Shown: positions 25,602 to 35,566 of the stretch, piece after piece
Position numbering within the stretch: position 1 is the stretch's first letter
Layout: every line of letters starts with the position of its first letter
From: Sulfitobacter sp. HNIBRBA3233
GTDB taxonomy: Bacteria; Pseudomonadota; Alphaproteobacteria; Rhodobacterales; Rhodobacteraceae
Reading direction: 5' to 3'
Assembly: GCF_040149665.1 (NCBI RefSeq)
Contig: NZ_JBEFLP010000001.1
Span: forward strand, 372,001 to 436,000
Length of the DNA stretch: 64,000 nucleotides
Position numbers and translations under genes: made by a program
Notes under the pieces: generated by a model
What the model saw: the letters and a program-made list of their open reading frames with translations, nothing else
Database searches by the model: none
Told to the model about the DNA's origin: nothing

Positions 25602-28600
25602 TTATTCCGCCGGTTTCAGCCCCGGCGCGGGGCCTGACGCGTCCAGAGCGTCCTCGTCCCAGATCAGCTCTTGCGGTGCCATCCGGCGTGCCTCGCGTTG
25701 CAGGGCCCAGTCGCGGGCGGCCTTGCTGGCGCGGCCCATGGACATGCGCGCCAGCAGCCGCGCGATCCAGCGCACGTAGGTCGTGGCCCAGACCCGGATC
25801 GCCAGCATCGAGGGTGTGACCATCAGCGTCAGAACCGTCGCGATCCCCAGTCCGAAAACCACCGCCGTCGCCAGCTGTTTCCACCACAGCGCCGTCGGGC
25901 TGTCGATGCTGTAGCCGCCTTCGGCGAAATCCAGCGACAGACCGAACATCATCGGCGCAAGCCCCGCCATCGTGGTGATCGTGGTCAGCAGAACCGGACG
26001 GATCCGCGCCTGCGCGGTGCGGATGATCGCCTCGATCCGCGGCATGTACTGGCTGAACTCCTGATAGGTATCGATGAGGATGATATTGTTGTTCACCACG
26101 ATGCCCGCCAGCGCCACGATCCCCGTGCCCGTCATGATGATCGAGAACGTCTGGTCCATCACCAGCATCCCGATCAGCACACCCGTGGTCGACAGCACCA
26201 CTGCCAGCAGAACCAGCACCGCGTTGTAGAAGCTGTTGAATTGCGCCAGCAGGATGATGAACATCAGCCCCAGTGCCGCGGTGAAGGCGGAACTCAGGAA
26301 CGCCTGGCTCTCGGCCTGGTCCTCCTGATCGCCGGTCCATTCAAAGCTTATCCCCTCGGGCAGGTCGGCGGTATCGAGCCATTTGGTGATCTCCGCGATC
26401 CGCTCGTTGGCGTTCACCGGCACCAGCCGCACCTCCTGCGCGTCATAGGCGTCCTGCAGGTCTATCCCGTCGGCGGCATCGGTACGGTCCGTGATCTTGA
26501 AACGCCCGCCTTCGAGATCGGTGAAATCCGCGTCCTGTCCGGCAGGCCGCAGGGTCGCCAGTGTTCTGGTCTCGGACGGGGGGGCACCGGGGGCGGTCAC
26601 GTTGACCATCTTCACAAGACCCGGCGTCACATCCGCCTTCACATCCATGTAGCGTTTCTGGTCGATGCGGTTGATCTCGGCCAGTTTCGGGACCGGTTCG
26701 CGGGTGATGAAATTTGACAGCGGCACCAGCCCGTCGCGCGTACGCACCTTCAGCGTATCGAGGGTGGAGAGGACGCGGTCCTGTTCGGGCAGGCGCACGC
26801 GGATCTCGATTTCCTCGTCCGAACTGTCCACGCGCATGGTGTCGAGCAGGATGCCGCGCGTGACCAGTTGCACCATCGCGCCCACGGCGACCACATCGGC
26901 CCCGAAGCGCCCCGCTTTCTCGACGTCCACGTTGATCTGCCAGTCGATGCCGGGCAGCGGGCGGGTATCCTCGATCAGCGTCAGGCCCGGCACGGTCTCG
27001 TAATGCGCGCGGGCCATGCCGGTGGCGGCGATCAGATCGTCGAAATTCGATCCGGTAAAGCGCAGATGCACCGGTTTTCCCGATGCCGGACCGCGGTCCA
27101 GCGGCAGCACCTCGATCTGGATGCCGGGCAGCGCCGAGAGCTGCTCTGTCAGCTCCGCGATCACGATGTCGCCGTCCAGATCGGGCCGGTCGGCGCGGTC
27201 CTCCCACGGGATCGTCTCGAACTGGACCTGACCGATCAGATCCTTGGGCGCCTGGCTGCCGCCGGTGTTGCTGTCCAGCCCTCCCTCACCGGCAAAGGCA
27301 AAGGCGGTGGCGATCCCGGGATGCGTCAGCACGATGTCCTCGGCCTCGCGCAGCAGCGCGTCCTTTTCCTCAAGCGACAGGTTGCCCCGCGCCAGAACAT
27401 AGACGATGGCCTGTTCGGGTTCGGATTCGACGAAGAATTCCACACCTTTCGAATTGTTGCCGAAATAGATCAGCACCGTGCCCACGAACACGAAGACCGT
27501 TCCGGCCATTACCAGCGGCATGACCGGATTGCCGGTGATCGCCTCGATCAGATAGCCGAAGGCGTTGCGCCGGTAGCCGGATTTGACGCCCTGTCGGCTC
27601 TTTGGGGTAATCTTGGCCAGCACCCAATGGCCGAAACGGCCCAGCCGCGTGAACAGCGCCAGCGCGGCAATGGCGCAGACCACAGCCAGCGTCAGCAGAA
27701 GACCCAGCACCGCCGTGGTGGCGGCCAGCACGGCAAATACCTTGGCAAACGTGGGCACCACCGATTCAATCAGCTTGGTGCTGTCCATCTCGGCGAAGAG
27801 CGTTCCGATATAGCTGAACGGGAAGGGCGGGGGCCCCGAAGGCGCCGCGACCGCCTGCGCCGCATCCGCGGCTTCGGGCGGCGCGCCGCCGATCAGCACC
27901 GACAGCAGCACCGTGAACAGACCGCCGATCAGCCCCGCCCAGATCGCGATGCCGGGGATCGCAAGCGGCAGGTGCAGATACCATTTGAGGTTGGCAAACC
28001 GCTCCATCATCGAGGAAATCATGTTCTCCAGCCGACCGGTCACGCCGCCCATCACCGGCAGGTAGATCAGCGCCACCACCAGCGAGGCCGACAGCACGAA
28101 GATCAGCGTCACCGGCAGCATCCCCATGAACTCGCCCGGAACACCGGGCCAGAACAGCATCGGCAGGAAGGCGCAGAGCGTCGTCGCCGTCGAGGATACG
28201 ACCGGCCAGAACATCCGCTTGGCCGCCTCGGTATAGGCTTTCATCGGGCGTTCGCCCTGTTGCTGGCGCGCGTCGGCGTATTCGACCACCACGATGGCCC
28301 CGTCCACCAGCATCCCCACGGCAAGGATCAGGCCGAACATCACGATGTTGGAAATCGAAATACCCATCAGCGCGAGGAAGGCAAAGCACAGCAGGAACGA
28401 CGTGGGGATCGCGAAACCCACCAGCAGCGCCGCACGGATGCCTAGGGCGGCAAGCACGACGATCATCACCAGCGCCACCGCCGTCAGCACCGACCCCAGA
28501 AGCTGCGATACCATGCTTTCGACAACGCGGCTCTGGTCGTTGGAGGTGCCCACCTCGACGGCGGTCTTCAGCTCTTCGGGCCAGTCCGCGCTGCGCTCCG

Positions 28601-29507
28601 CGACCACCTGTTTGACCAGCGTCGACGTGTCGATCAGGTTGAAGCCCTTGCGCTTGACCACCTGCAACGCCACCGTCGGATTGCCGTCAAACCGCGCGGT
28701 TCCGGTGCGGTCCTCGAAGGTAAAGTTGATCTCGGCCAGATCGCCCAGCGTGACCACGCGGTCGCCGTTGGTCTTGACCGGCAGGTTGTAGACATCGCGC
28801 GGCTCGTCGAAGGAGGAGGGGATCTTGACCGCGAACGTGCCGCTGGCGCTTTCGACCTCACCCGCCGCGATCAGCTGGTTGTTGTTCTGCACCACGTTGA
28901 TCAGCTCGGTGGCGGTGACGTTGTAGGCTTCCAGCTTCAGCGGATCGATCAGCACTTCGAGCATCTCGTCGCGGCTGCCCGCGATGGCGGCCTCCAGCAC
29001 CGCGTCCAGCCCTTCGAGGTCTTCCTGCAACTGCTTGGCGTAGCGCGCCATCGTCCGTTCCGGCACCGGGCCGGTCAGGTTGACGATGATGATCGGAAAC
29101 TCGGAAAAGTTGATCTCGTTGATCGAATAGGTCTCGTACCCCACCGGGAACTTCGACTCCGCGGTGCCCATCGCGTCGCGCACATCGGCGATGATCTTGG
29201 TCTTGTCCCAGCCGAATTCGAATTCCATCGCCACACCGGCATAGCCCTCGGCGGCGGTGCCGGTCATCTGCTTGAGACCGTCGAGATCGCTCAACTCGGT
29301 TTCCATCGGCTTCAGAAGCAGCGTCTCGGAATCGGCAGCCGAAATGCCGGGGAAGGGAACCGACACGAAGAGCGCCGGGATCTCGATGTCCGGCTCGCCC
29401 TCTTTCGGCAGGGTCGTGTAGGAATACCCGCCCACCACGAGGCTCAGCAGGATGAAGGCCAGCACCATCCGGGCGCGCGAGGCGGCCCAGTCGACCATGC
29501 CGGTCAT
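25602..29507 (-). CDS. RND family efflux pump, inner-membrane permease (enlarged)
   Basis: Proton-driven multidrug efflux permease of the AcrB/HAE1 type. The 1301 residues compare with about 1030-1050 in typical AcrB proteins. The first membrane helix is residues 13-29, and the periplasmic porter domains follow. The TM4 region has GMLVDGAIVVVEYADA with D402, the expected proton-relay aspartate. The extra length lies mainly between the usual TM6 and TM7 (about 495-640): three additional hydrophobic stretches near 515-539, 588-605 and 606-619 separated by a Pro/Ala-rich loop. The C-terminal half keeps the duplicated architecture (MTGTGIVALAGIVVNNNIIL). Its ATG overlaps the stop of the adaptor gene. 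No outer-membrane channel gene is nearby. Confidence 0.92.
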   Translation of the reverse strand: MTGMVDWAASRARMVLAFILLSLVVGGYSYTTLPKEGEPDIEIPALFVSVPFPGISAADSETLLLKPMETELSDLDGLKQMTGTAAEGYAGVAMEFEFGWDKTKIIADVRDAMGTAESKFPVGYETYSINEINFSEFPIIIVNLTGPVPERTMARYAKQLQEDLEGLDAVLEAAIAGSRDEMLEVLIDPLKLEAYNVTATELINVVQNNNQLIAAGEVESASGTFAVKIPSSFDEPRDVYNLPVKTNGDRVVTLGDLAEINFTFEDRTGTARFDGNPTVALQVVKRKGFNLIDTSTLVKQVVAERSADWPEELKTAVEVGTSNDQSRVVESMVSQLLGSVLTAVALVMIVVLAALGIRAALLVGFAIPTSFLLCFAFLALMGISISNIVMFGLILAVGMLVDGAIVVVEYADARQQQGERPMKAYTEAAKRMFWPVVSSTATTLCAFLPMLFWPGVPGEFMGMLPVTLIFVLSASLVVALIYLPVMGGVTGRLENMISSMMERFANLKWYLHLPLAIPGIAIWAGLIGGLFTVLLSVLIGGAPPEAADAAQAVAAPSGPPPFPFSYIGTLFAEMDSTKLIESVVPTFAKVFAVLAATTAVLGLLLTLAVVCAIAALALFTRLGRFGHWVLAKITPKSRQGVKSGYRRNAFGYLIEAITGNPVMPLVMAGTVFVFVGTVLIYFGNNSKGVEFFVESEPEQAIVYVLARGNLSLEEKDALLREAEDIVLTHPGIATAFAFAGEGGLDSNTGGSQAPKDLIGQVQFETIPWEDRADRPDLDGDIVIAELTEQLSALPGIQIEVLPLDRGPASGKPVHLRFTGSNFDDLIAATGMARAHYETVPGLTLIEDTRPLPGIDWQINVDVEKAGRFGADVVAVGAMVQLVTRGILLDTMRVDSSDEEIEIRVRLPEQDRVLSTLDTLKVRTRDGLVPLSNFITREPVPKLAEINRIDQKRYMDVKADVTPGLVKMVNVTAPGAPPSETRTLATLRPAGQDADFTDLEGGRFKITDRTDAADGIDLQDAYDAQEVRLVPVNANERIAEITKWLDTADLPEGISFEWTGDQEDQAESQAFLSSAFTAALGLMFIILLAQFNSFYNAVLVLLAVVLSTTGVLIGMLVMDQTFSIIMTGTGIVALAGIVVNNNIILIDTYQEFSQYMPRIEAIIRTAQARIRPVLLTTITTMAGLAPMMFGLSLDFAEGGYSIDSPTALWWKQLATAVVFGLGIATVLTLMVTPSMLAIRVWATTYVRWIARLLARMSMGRASKAARDWALQREARRMAPQELIWDEDALDASGPAPGLKPAE

Positions 29508-30748
29508 TGCGTCACCTCACGATAGGTCGGGGCCACTTCGACGCCCTCGATCACGTATTCCTGCCCGACGACGATCACATCTGCCGTGGCGGGCAGGCCG
29601 CTGACCCATGATCCGTCCGGCGTGTCACGCATCAGCCGCACCGGGACGAACTGCACGATGTTGGCTTCGTCGATGGTCCGCACGCCCAGCGTGCCCTCGT
29701 CGTTGAGCGTCAGCGCGCTTTGCGGCAGCAGATGCGCGTCGCTGCCCGCAGCAGCGATCAGGATTTCGGCGGTCTGCCCGTCGCGAATCGCCAGATCGGT
29801 GTTCGGCACGTCGATCTCCACGCGGAAGGTACGCGTCTGCGGATCGGCGGAGCGTGACAGGAACGTCACCTTGCCGGTCACACGGTCGCCCCCCGCCGCC
29901 AGCCGCGCACCGGCCCGCGCGCCGACCTCGACGCGGTTGACCTCGGTCTCGGGGACGAACCCCACCAGCTTCATCGGATCGAGCTGGATGACCGTCGCGC
30001 AGAGCGCACCGGGCTGCAACAGGCTGCCCAGCTCGGCGGTATCGCTCTCCAGAAGGCCGCTGAACGGCGCCTTGATGACCAGACGCTCCAGCTCCGCCTC
30101 GGCACTGGCGACGGCGGCCTCGGCGGCCTCGATCCCCGACTGGGCGGCGTTCAGGCCGGACTTGGCGCTGCTCACCGCGGCCTCGGCTGTGGCCACGGCG
30201 GCATCCGCACCGGCCAGCCGCGTGGTCGAGGCGAACCCGTCGGCGTTCAGCCGCGACGAGGCATTCTGGTTGATCTTCGCTTCCTCCAGCTGCGCCTTGG
30301 CCTGCTCGACCCGCGCCTGCGCTTCGGGCACGCGCGACTGCGCTTCGGTCAGCTGCGCCTGCGCCTGACGCAAGGCGGCCTGCCGCGTGCCTTCGTCCAG
30401 CCGGCACATTACCTGACCCGCGTCGATCTGGGCCCCCTTGCGCAGCGGCTCGGACACCACGACCGCCGAGGTTTCGGCGCGCACGTCCACCTGCCGCGCG
30501 GCGGCTGTTTCACCGCGCAAGACCACCGCGCTGTCGATCGCTTGCGCCTCGGACCGTGCGACGACCACCTTGACCAGCTGCGGCGCCGCACCCGCAAGCG
30601 GCGCCTGCTCGGCGAGGATCTCTTCTTCGGGCTGCGCGGCGAGGGCCGGATCGACCCCGAAAAATTCCAGCAGTGCCTGCCGTTCGATGATCACCATATA
30701 CATCAGGAAAGCCATTGCGGCGGCGGCTATGATCGGAAAGATACGCAT
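29504..30748 (-). CDS. RND efflux periplasmic adaptor (membrane fusion protein)
   Basis: Adaptor linking the pump to an outer-membrane channel, 414 residues. An N-terminal membrane anchor is present (IFPIIAAAAMAFLMYMVII). A lipoyl-like half (SAVVVSEPLRKGAQIDAGQV) is split by a long alpha-hairpin coiled coil rich in Ala, Glu and Gln (about 130-230). The second lipoyl half (APFSGLLESDTAELGSLLQP) and a beta-barrel domain (RTFRVEIDVPNTD) follow. The start at 30748 is chosen because the frame upstream is shadow of the divergent gene and the anchor begins here. It is first in the two-gene efflux operon. A palindrome 85 bases upstream may be the operator. Confidence 0.92.
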   Translation of the reverse strand: MRIFPIIAAAAMAFLMYMVIIERQALLEFFGVDPALAAQPEEEILAEQAPLAGAAPQLVKVVVARSEAQAIDSAVVLRGETAAARQVDVRAETSAVVVSEPLRKGAQIDAGQVMCRLDEGTRQAALRQAQAQLTEAQSRVPEAQARVEQAKAQLEEAKINQNASSRLNADGFASTTRLAGADAAVATAEAAVSSAKSGLNAAQSGIEAAEAAVASAEAELERLVIKAPFSGLLESDTAELGSLLQPGALCATVIQLDPMKLVGFVPETEVNRVEVGARAGARLAAGGDRVTGKVTFLSRSADPQTRTFRVEIDVPNTDLAIRDGQTAEILIAAAGSDAHLLPQSALTLNDEGTLGVRTIDEANIVQFVPVRLMRDTPDGSWVSGLPATADVIVVGQEYVIEGVEVAPTYREVTQ

Positions 30749-30832
30749 TACGGGCCTCGCTTGCGTGCAGGAGCGTCTTTTGCGGTCCCCGCGCGGGGGG
30801 CCGATCTGGGGCAGTATGTACTGCAAGAAAAC

Positions 30833-30848
30833 TAAACTGCATAGTTCA
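30833..30848. promoter_or_regulatory. Possible operator of the efflux operon
   Basis: TAAACTGCATAGTTCA, an inverted repeat of 6-bp arms (one mismatch) around GCAT, in the AT-rich gap between the divergent efflux and yfgM-like genes. On the minus strand it follows a TTGAAT that could be a -35 box, a position typical of a TetR/AcrR-type repressor site. No regulator gene is adjacent; this is an inference from symmetry and position. Confidence 0.4.
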
Positions 30849-30970
30849 GATTCAAGTTTTTTACCTTGGCAAAGCCCTCTGTGCGGCGGGGCGCGGCGCA
30901 CAGGGTCTTGGCTTGGCACCTGTGCTTCGATAAGAGGCGAAAAGCAAACAAGGGCAGGGGCCGCAAGCGG

Positions 30971-31681
30971 ATGAGCGATACCGACGGATTTATCGACGAA
31001 GTCAACGACGAGCTGCGGCGCGACCGGATGTTGGGCACGCTGAAACGCTACGGCTGGATTGCCGTGCTGGTCGTGCTGGCGATCGTCGGCGGCGCAGCCT
31101 ACAGCGAGTACCGCAAGGCGCAGGCCCGCGCGCAGGCCGAAAGCTTTGGCGACAGCATCACCGCAGCGCTGGAAGCGCAGGATCCCGCCGCGCGCGCCGA
31201 CGCGCTGGCGGCGTTGTCGCCGCAGACCCCGACCGCCCGCGCGACGCTCGATCTGCTCACCGCCTCCGAACGGGTGGCGTCGGGCGACCGCGCCGCAGCC
31301 ATCGACGCGCTGGATGCCGTGGCGCTCAACGGCGAGGTGCCGCAGATCTACCGCCAGATCGCGCAGTTCAAGGCACTGACCCTCTCGGTCGATACCATGC
31401 CCGCCGCCGAACGGCGTCAGGGGTTCGAGGCGCTGACCGGCGCAGGTGGCACGCTGCGCCTGCTGGCCGAGGAACAGCTGGCCCTCATCGCGATCGAACA
31501 GGGCGAGATCGCGGATGCCGTCGCGCGCTATCAGGCGCTGCTGACGGACGCCGAGGTGACACCGGACTTGCAACAACGCGCGTTGCAGGTGATTGTGGCG
31601 CTAGGTGCGGAACCGGACCTCGATGGCACGCAAGCGCCAGATGGGGGCATCGTGGCACCCGTGGGCGAGACAAACGACTAA
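30971..31681 (+). CDS. YfgM-like tetratricopeptide membrane protein
   Basis: A 236-residue protein with a short cytoplasmic N-terminus (SDTDGFIDEVNDELRRDRM), one membrane helix (about 27-46) and a periplasmic TPR-like helical domain. This is the architecture of YfgM, an ancillary SecYEG/periplasmic-chaperone partner. The order yfgM-bamB-der is the same as in enterobacteria, supporting the call. The frame is open further upstream, but the ATG at 30971 begins the conserved part. bamB follows after 72 bases. Confidence 0.85.
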   Translation: MSDTDGFIDEVNDELRRDRMLGTLKRYGWIAVLVVLAIVGGAAYSEYRKAQARAQAESFGDSITAALEAQDPAARADALAALSPQTPTARATLDLLTASERVASGDRAAAIDALDAVALNGEVPQIYRQIAQFKALTLSVDTMPAAERRQGFEALTGAGGTLRLLAEEQLALIAIEQGEIADAVARYQALLTDAEVTPDLQQRALQVIVALGAEPDLDGTQAPDGGIVAPVGETND

Positions 31682-31753
31682 GGACACAAGACGCTCGGGC
31701 GACAGACGGGGCCGCAGACCCCGACCCGACCGGCAGAGCAGAGTGATCAGGCC

Positions 31754-33118
31754 ATGACAAAATCGCACAGTTTCTTCCGCCCCGAAGGCCCGCGCCGCTG
31801 GATGCTGGGCCTCGGCGCGCTGGCGTTTCTGGCGGCCTGCTCCGAACCCGACGTGATCCTTCCCGGCAAACGCGAAGACGTCCGCTCGGTCCTGCAAGAC
31901 ACCGGCGGTGTCGAAGAAGGCGCAGCCGAGGAGTTCACCGGCAACCGGTCCTTGCCGATCTCGCTGCCCGCGCAGCAGGTCAACGCCAACTGGACACATA
32001 CCACCGGCACCCCCGCGACCCGCGTGGCGCACGCGGCCCTGGACGGCGGGTTGCAACTGGCCTGGACCGCGCGCATCGGCGAGGGCGACAGCCGCAAGCA
32101 CCGCATCACCGCCGATCCGGTCGTTGCGGACGGTCGTGTCTTCACCCTCGACGCGCAGTCCACCGTGACGGCGACCTCCACCTCCGGCGCACCGCTCTGG
32201 CAGGTCGATCTGCGCCCCGCGCGTGACAGCGCGGGCGACGCCAGCGGCGGCGGCCTCGTGGTGGCGGGCGGCGATGTCTATGTTTCCATCGGGTTCGGAG
32301 AGCTTCTGGCCCTCGACGCCTCGAACGGGGCGCTGCGCTGGCGCCAGCAACTCGACGCAAGCGGGTCGGGCACCCCCACCGTTTCCGGCGATCTGGTCTA
32401 TGTCACGGCGGGCGACAACACCGGCTGGGCCGTGCGGCGCGACAACGGGCGCGTGGCGTGGCAGATCGGCGCGACGGGCGATACAAACAACGTCCTCGGC
32501 GCACCGGCCCCCGCGCTGACCGAGGATCTGGCGATCTTCGCCTTTGGCTCGGGCGAGGTGCAGGCCGTCTTCCGCCGCGGCGGGCTGAACCGCTGGGATG
32601 CCTCCGTTCTGGGCAAGCGTCCGGGCCGCGCGCTCAGCAATGTTTCCGACGTGACGGCAGCACCGGTGGTGTCCGGCGACCGTGTGTTCGTCGGCAACCA
32701 GTCGGGCCGGATCGCGGCCCTCTCGCTGGGATCGGGGATGCGCCTTTGGTCGGCGCGCGACGGGGCAATCGGACCGGTCTGGCCCGCGGGCGGCAGCGTC
32801 TTCGCGATCAGCGACCTGAACGAACTCCTGCGGCTCGACGCCGAAACCGGCGCCAAGATTTGGGGGGTGCCGCTGCCGAATTTCACCGCCCGCAAGCCGC
32901 GCCGGCAAAGTGCGGTCGTCCCGCACCACGGTCCCATCCTTGCCGGCGGGCGGATCATCATCGCCTCGGGTGACGGCCTGCTGCGCAGCTTCGATCCGCG
33001 CGATGGCTCTCTGCTCGCCACGGTCGAGATCCCCGGCGGCGCCACCTCCGCACCGGTGGTGGCAGGGCGCACGCTCTATGTCGTGACCAGCAACGGGCTG
33101 CTCGCCGCCTACCGCTGA
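31754..33118 (+). CDS. bamB: Outer-membrane protein assembly lipoprotein BamB
   Basis: Lipoprotein of the BAM complex, 454 residues. The N-terminus is a lipoprotein signal with lipobox LAAC (C29). The rest is an eight-bladed PQQ-like beta-propeller with repeated blade motifs such as [52 protein letters not shown] and [15 protein letters not shown] at the end. It sits between the yfgM-like gene and der. Confidence 0.93.
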   Translation: MTKSHSFFRPEGPRRWMLGLGALAFLAACSEPDVILPGKREDVRSVLQDTGGVEEGAAEEFTGNRSLPISLPAQQVNANWTHTTGTPATRVAHAALDGGLQLAWTARIGEGDSRKHRITADPVVADGRVFTLDAQSTVTATSTSGAPLWQVDLRPARDSAGDASGGGLVVAGGDVYVSIGFGELLALDASNGALRWRQQLDASGSGTPTVSGDLVYVTAGDNTGWAVRRDNGRVAWQIGATGDTNNVLGAPAPALTEDLAIFAFGSGEVQAVFRRGGLNRWDASVLGKRPGRALSNVSDVTAAPVVSGDRVFVGNQSGRIAALSLGSGMRLWSARDGAIGPVWPAGGSVFAISDLNELLRLDAETGAKIWGVPLPNFTARKPRRQSAVVPHHGPILAGGRIIIASGDGLLRSFDPRDGSLLATVEIPGGATSAPVVAGRTLYVVTSNGLLAAYR

Positions 33119-33212
33119 GCCTGCTGGCGCCGCGCCTGCGCGCGGGGGCTTTCGCCGCGCCCGCCTTTGCGGTATGGCGCAGGTTCACAGCCTGACGGAG
33201 CGCCGTAGCACC

Positions 33213-34694
33213 ATGTCTTTCACCCTCGCCCTCGTGGGCCGTCCCAATGTCGGCAAATCCACGCTGTTCAACCGCCTCGTGGGCAAACGGCTCGCGCTGG
33301 TCGATGACCAGCCCGGCGTCACGCGCGACCTGCGCGAAGGTGCCGCACGCCTTGCGGACCTGCGCTTTACCGTCATCGATACGGCGGGCCTTGAGGATGT
33401 GACCGACGACAGCCTCCAGGGCCGGATGCGCCGCCTGACCGAACGCGCGGTGGATATGGCCGATGTCTGCCTGTTCATGATCGACGCGCGCACCGGGGTC
33501 ACCTCGACCGATCTGGTCTTTGCCGACATCCTGCGCAAACGCGCCAAGCATGTCATCCTCGCGGCCAACAAATCCGAAGGCTCCGCCGGTGAGGCGGGCG
33601 CGCTCGAAGCCTACTCGCTGGGCCTCGGCGAACCCGTGCGCCTTTCCGCCGAACACGGCGAGGGCCTGCCCGATCTCTACACGCAACTGATGCCGCTGGC
33701 CGACAGTTTCGCCGAGCGGGCCGAGGAAGAAGCCCCCGCCGTCGATGTCGACCTGACCGAGGAAGAGGCCGAAGAGGGCCTCGACGAGGTGCCGCTGCCG
33801 ACCCGCGCGAAACCTTTGCAGGTGGCCGTGGTTGGGCGGCCCAACGCGGGCAAATCCACGCTGATCAACCAGATCCTCAAGGAAGACCGCCTTTTGACCG
33901 GTCCCGAGGCCGGCATCACCCGCGACGCGATCTCGCTGACCACGGATTGGGTCGGACCCGAAGGCGATGTCGTGCCGATGCGCATTTTCGACACCGCCGG
34001 CATGCGCAAGAAGGCCAAAATCCAGGAAAAGCTGGAAAAGCTGAGCGTCTCGGACGGTTTGCGCGCGGTGAAATTCGCCGAAGTTGTCGTGGTGCTGCTG
34101 GATGCGGAAATCCCCTTTGAGCAGCAGGATCTGCGCATCGCCGATCTTGCCGAACGCGAGGGCCGCGCGGTCGTCGTGGCGGTGAACAAATGGGATATCG
34201 AAGAGAACCGGCAGGAAAAGCTCAAGGAGCTGAAGGAAAGCTTCGAACGGCTCCTGCCGCAGCTGCGCGGCGCGCCGCTGATCACCGTATCGGCCAAGAC
34301 CGGCCGCGGGCTGGACCGGCTGCATACCGCGATCATGCGCGCCTACGAGGTCTGGAACCGCCGCGTGACCACCGCGCAGCTGAACCGCTGGCTGTCGGGC
34401 ATGATGGAGGCGCATCCGCCCCCCGCGCCGCAGGGCAAGCGGATCAAGCTGCGCTACATGACGCAGGCCAAGACGCGCCCGCCGGGCTTTGTGGTGATGT
34501 GCAGCCATCCCGACAAAGTGCCGGAAAGCTATAACCGCTATCTCGTCAACGGGTTGCGGGTCGATTTCGACATGCCCGGCACGCCGATCCGCCTGTGGAT
34601 GCGCGGCCAGAACGCGGCCAACCCCTACAAGGGCCGCAAGAAGGCACCGCCGTCGAAACTGCGCAAACATACCGAAGGCCGCCGCAAGGATTGA
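33213..34694 (+). CDS. der: Ribosome-assembly GTPase Der (EngA)
   Basis: Double-GTPase needed for 50S ribosomal subunit maturation, 493 residues. The first G domain starts with GRPNVGKST (9-17) and has DTAGLEDV and NKSE. An acidic linker ([19 protein letters not shown]) separates the second G domain with GRPNAGKST (208-216), DTAGMRKK and NKWD. The C-terminal KH-like domain ends with RMRGQN-like and basic residues ([20 protein letters not shown]). The start at 33213 yields the standard [12 protein letters not shown]; an in-frame codon 13 residues upstream is unlikely. Confidence 0.97.
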   Translation: MSFTLALVGRPNVGKSTLFNRLVGKRLALVDDQPGVTRDLREGAARLADLRFTVIDTAGLEDVTDDSLQGRMRRLTERAVDMADVCLFMIDARTGVTSTDLVFADILRKRAKHVILAANKSEGSAGEAGALEAYSLGLGEPVRLSAEHGEGLPDLYTQLMPLADSFAERAEEEAPAVDVDLTEEEAEEGLDEVPLPTRAKPLQVAVVGRPNAGKSTLINQILKEDRLLTGPEAGITRDAISLTTDWVGPEGDVVPMRIFDTAGMRKKAKIQEKLEKLSVSDGLRAVKFAEVVVVLLDAEIPFEQQDLRIADLAEREGRAVVVAVNKWDIEENRQEKLKELKESFERLLPQLRGAPLITVSAKTGRGLDRLHTAIMRAYEVWNRRVTTAQLNRWLSGMMEAHPPPAPQGKRIKLRYMTQAKTRPPGFVVMCSHPDKVPESYNRYLVNGLRVDFDMPGTPIRLWMRGQNAANPYKGRKKAPPSKLRKHTEGRRKD

Positions 34695-34773
34695 TCCTGA
34701 TACGGGCACGGGCGCGGTCGCGGTGCGATCCGCCGCCCCGGCGACCGGTCGCCCCAGCGGGGTCCGCGCGGCC

Positions 34774-35487
34774 TCAGGCCGCGGGGGCGCGCGCCGCCTT
34801 GTAGACCGGCACCAGCAGCGCCACTGCGCCGCCTGCTGCCAGCGCGGCCACGGTCGTGTTGGTGTTGAGGTTCTGCACCACCACGGCGACCAGCGCCCAG
34901 ATCACGGCGATGCCGTAGCTCGGCGCACGACCGAGCTGGCTTTGCACGCCTGCGGCAATCACCAGCGCCAGAAATATCGCCCCCAGTGCGGCGGTCCCTT
35001 CGGAGGCGTATCCGTATCCCGCCGCCAGCAGCCCCAGCGACACGCAGGACGCGGCACTGAGCCATCCGGCATAGAGGCCGAGGGGCAGGGCGGCGAACCA
35101 CCGGTCCCCGACCGGGCTGCGAAACAGCGCCACCAGCGCCGTCAGCAGCATCACCCAGATCAGCACGCTGGCCCAGACCGGGCTCGCCACCGCCACCGAC
35201 AGCCACGCGGTGCCCACGGCCAGCGACACCGCCAGCGGCTTGCGCATCTCGTGCCATCCCGCGTCGTCCTTGCGTTTCAGCGCGCCGAATCCCAGGCCCA
35301 CGATCAGCCAGAGATAGATCACCCCCCAGATGCCAAAGGCATAGCCTGCGGGTTGCACGGGCGGATCTTCCTGCGGCACCGGGAACTGGTCGGCGTCGAA
35401 CCCTCCGAAATCCGGCACGAGCAGGGGCGACAGCGCGAAGAGAAGCGCGAGTATGAAGGTGGCGTAGGCGCTGGCGGGTCGTGACAT
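34774..35487 (-). CDS. Tryptophan-rich TspO/MBR-like membrane protein
   Basis: A 237-residue integral membrane protein with about seven hydrophobic segments, rich in tryptophan. PAGYAFGIWGVIYLWLIVG and LPLGLYAGWLSAAS resemble the TspO/tryptophan-rich sensory superfamily, although the protein is longer than classic five-helix TspO (about 160 residues). Ligands and role are unknown; true TspO binds porphyrins. The ATG at 35487 begins MSRPASAYATF, directly before the first helix. It is a single gene, convergent with der and divergent from the DUF2235 gene. Confidence 0.6.
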   Translation of the reverse strand: MSRPASAYATFILALLFALSPLLVPDFGGFDADQFPVPQEDPPVQPAGYAFGIWGVIYLWLIVGLGFGALKRKDDAGWHEMRKPLAVSLAVGTAWLSVAVASPVWASVLIWVMLLTALVALFRSPVGDRWFAALPLGLYAGWLSAASCVSLGLLAAGYGYASEGTAALGAIFLALVIAAGVQSQLGRAPSYGIAVIWALVAVVVQNLNTNTTVAALAAGGAVALLVPVYKAARAPAA

Positions 35488-35566
35488 CGGTCTCTCTTTG
35501 GTCAAATATGGCGGCAAGGCGCATCGCCCCCTGAATACCCGACTAACCTGCGAAGGACCAACGCCA

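Noticed and set aside
26868-28445. 525-codon plus-strand frame opposite the RND pump
   Set aside because: His/Arg/Gln-rich antisense frame without domain; the pump gene on the other strand is clear.
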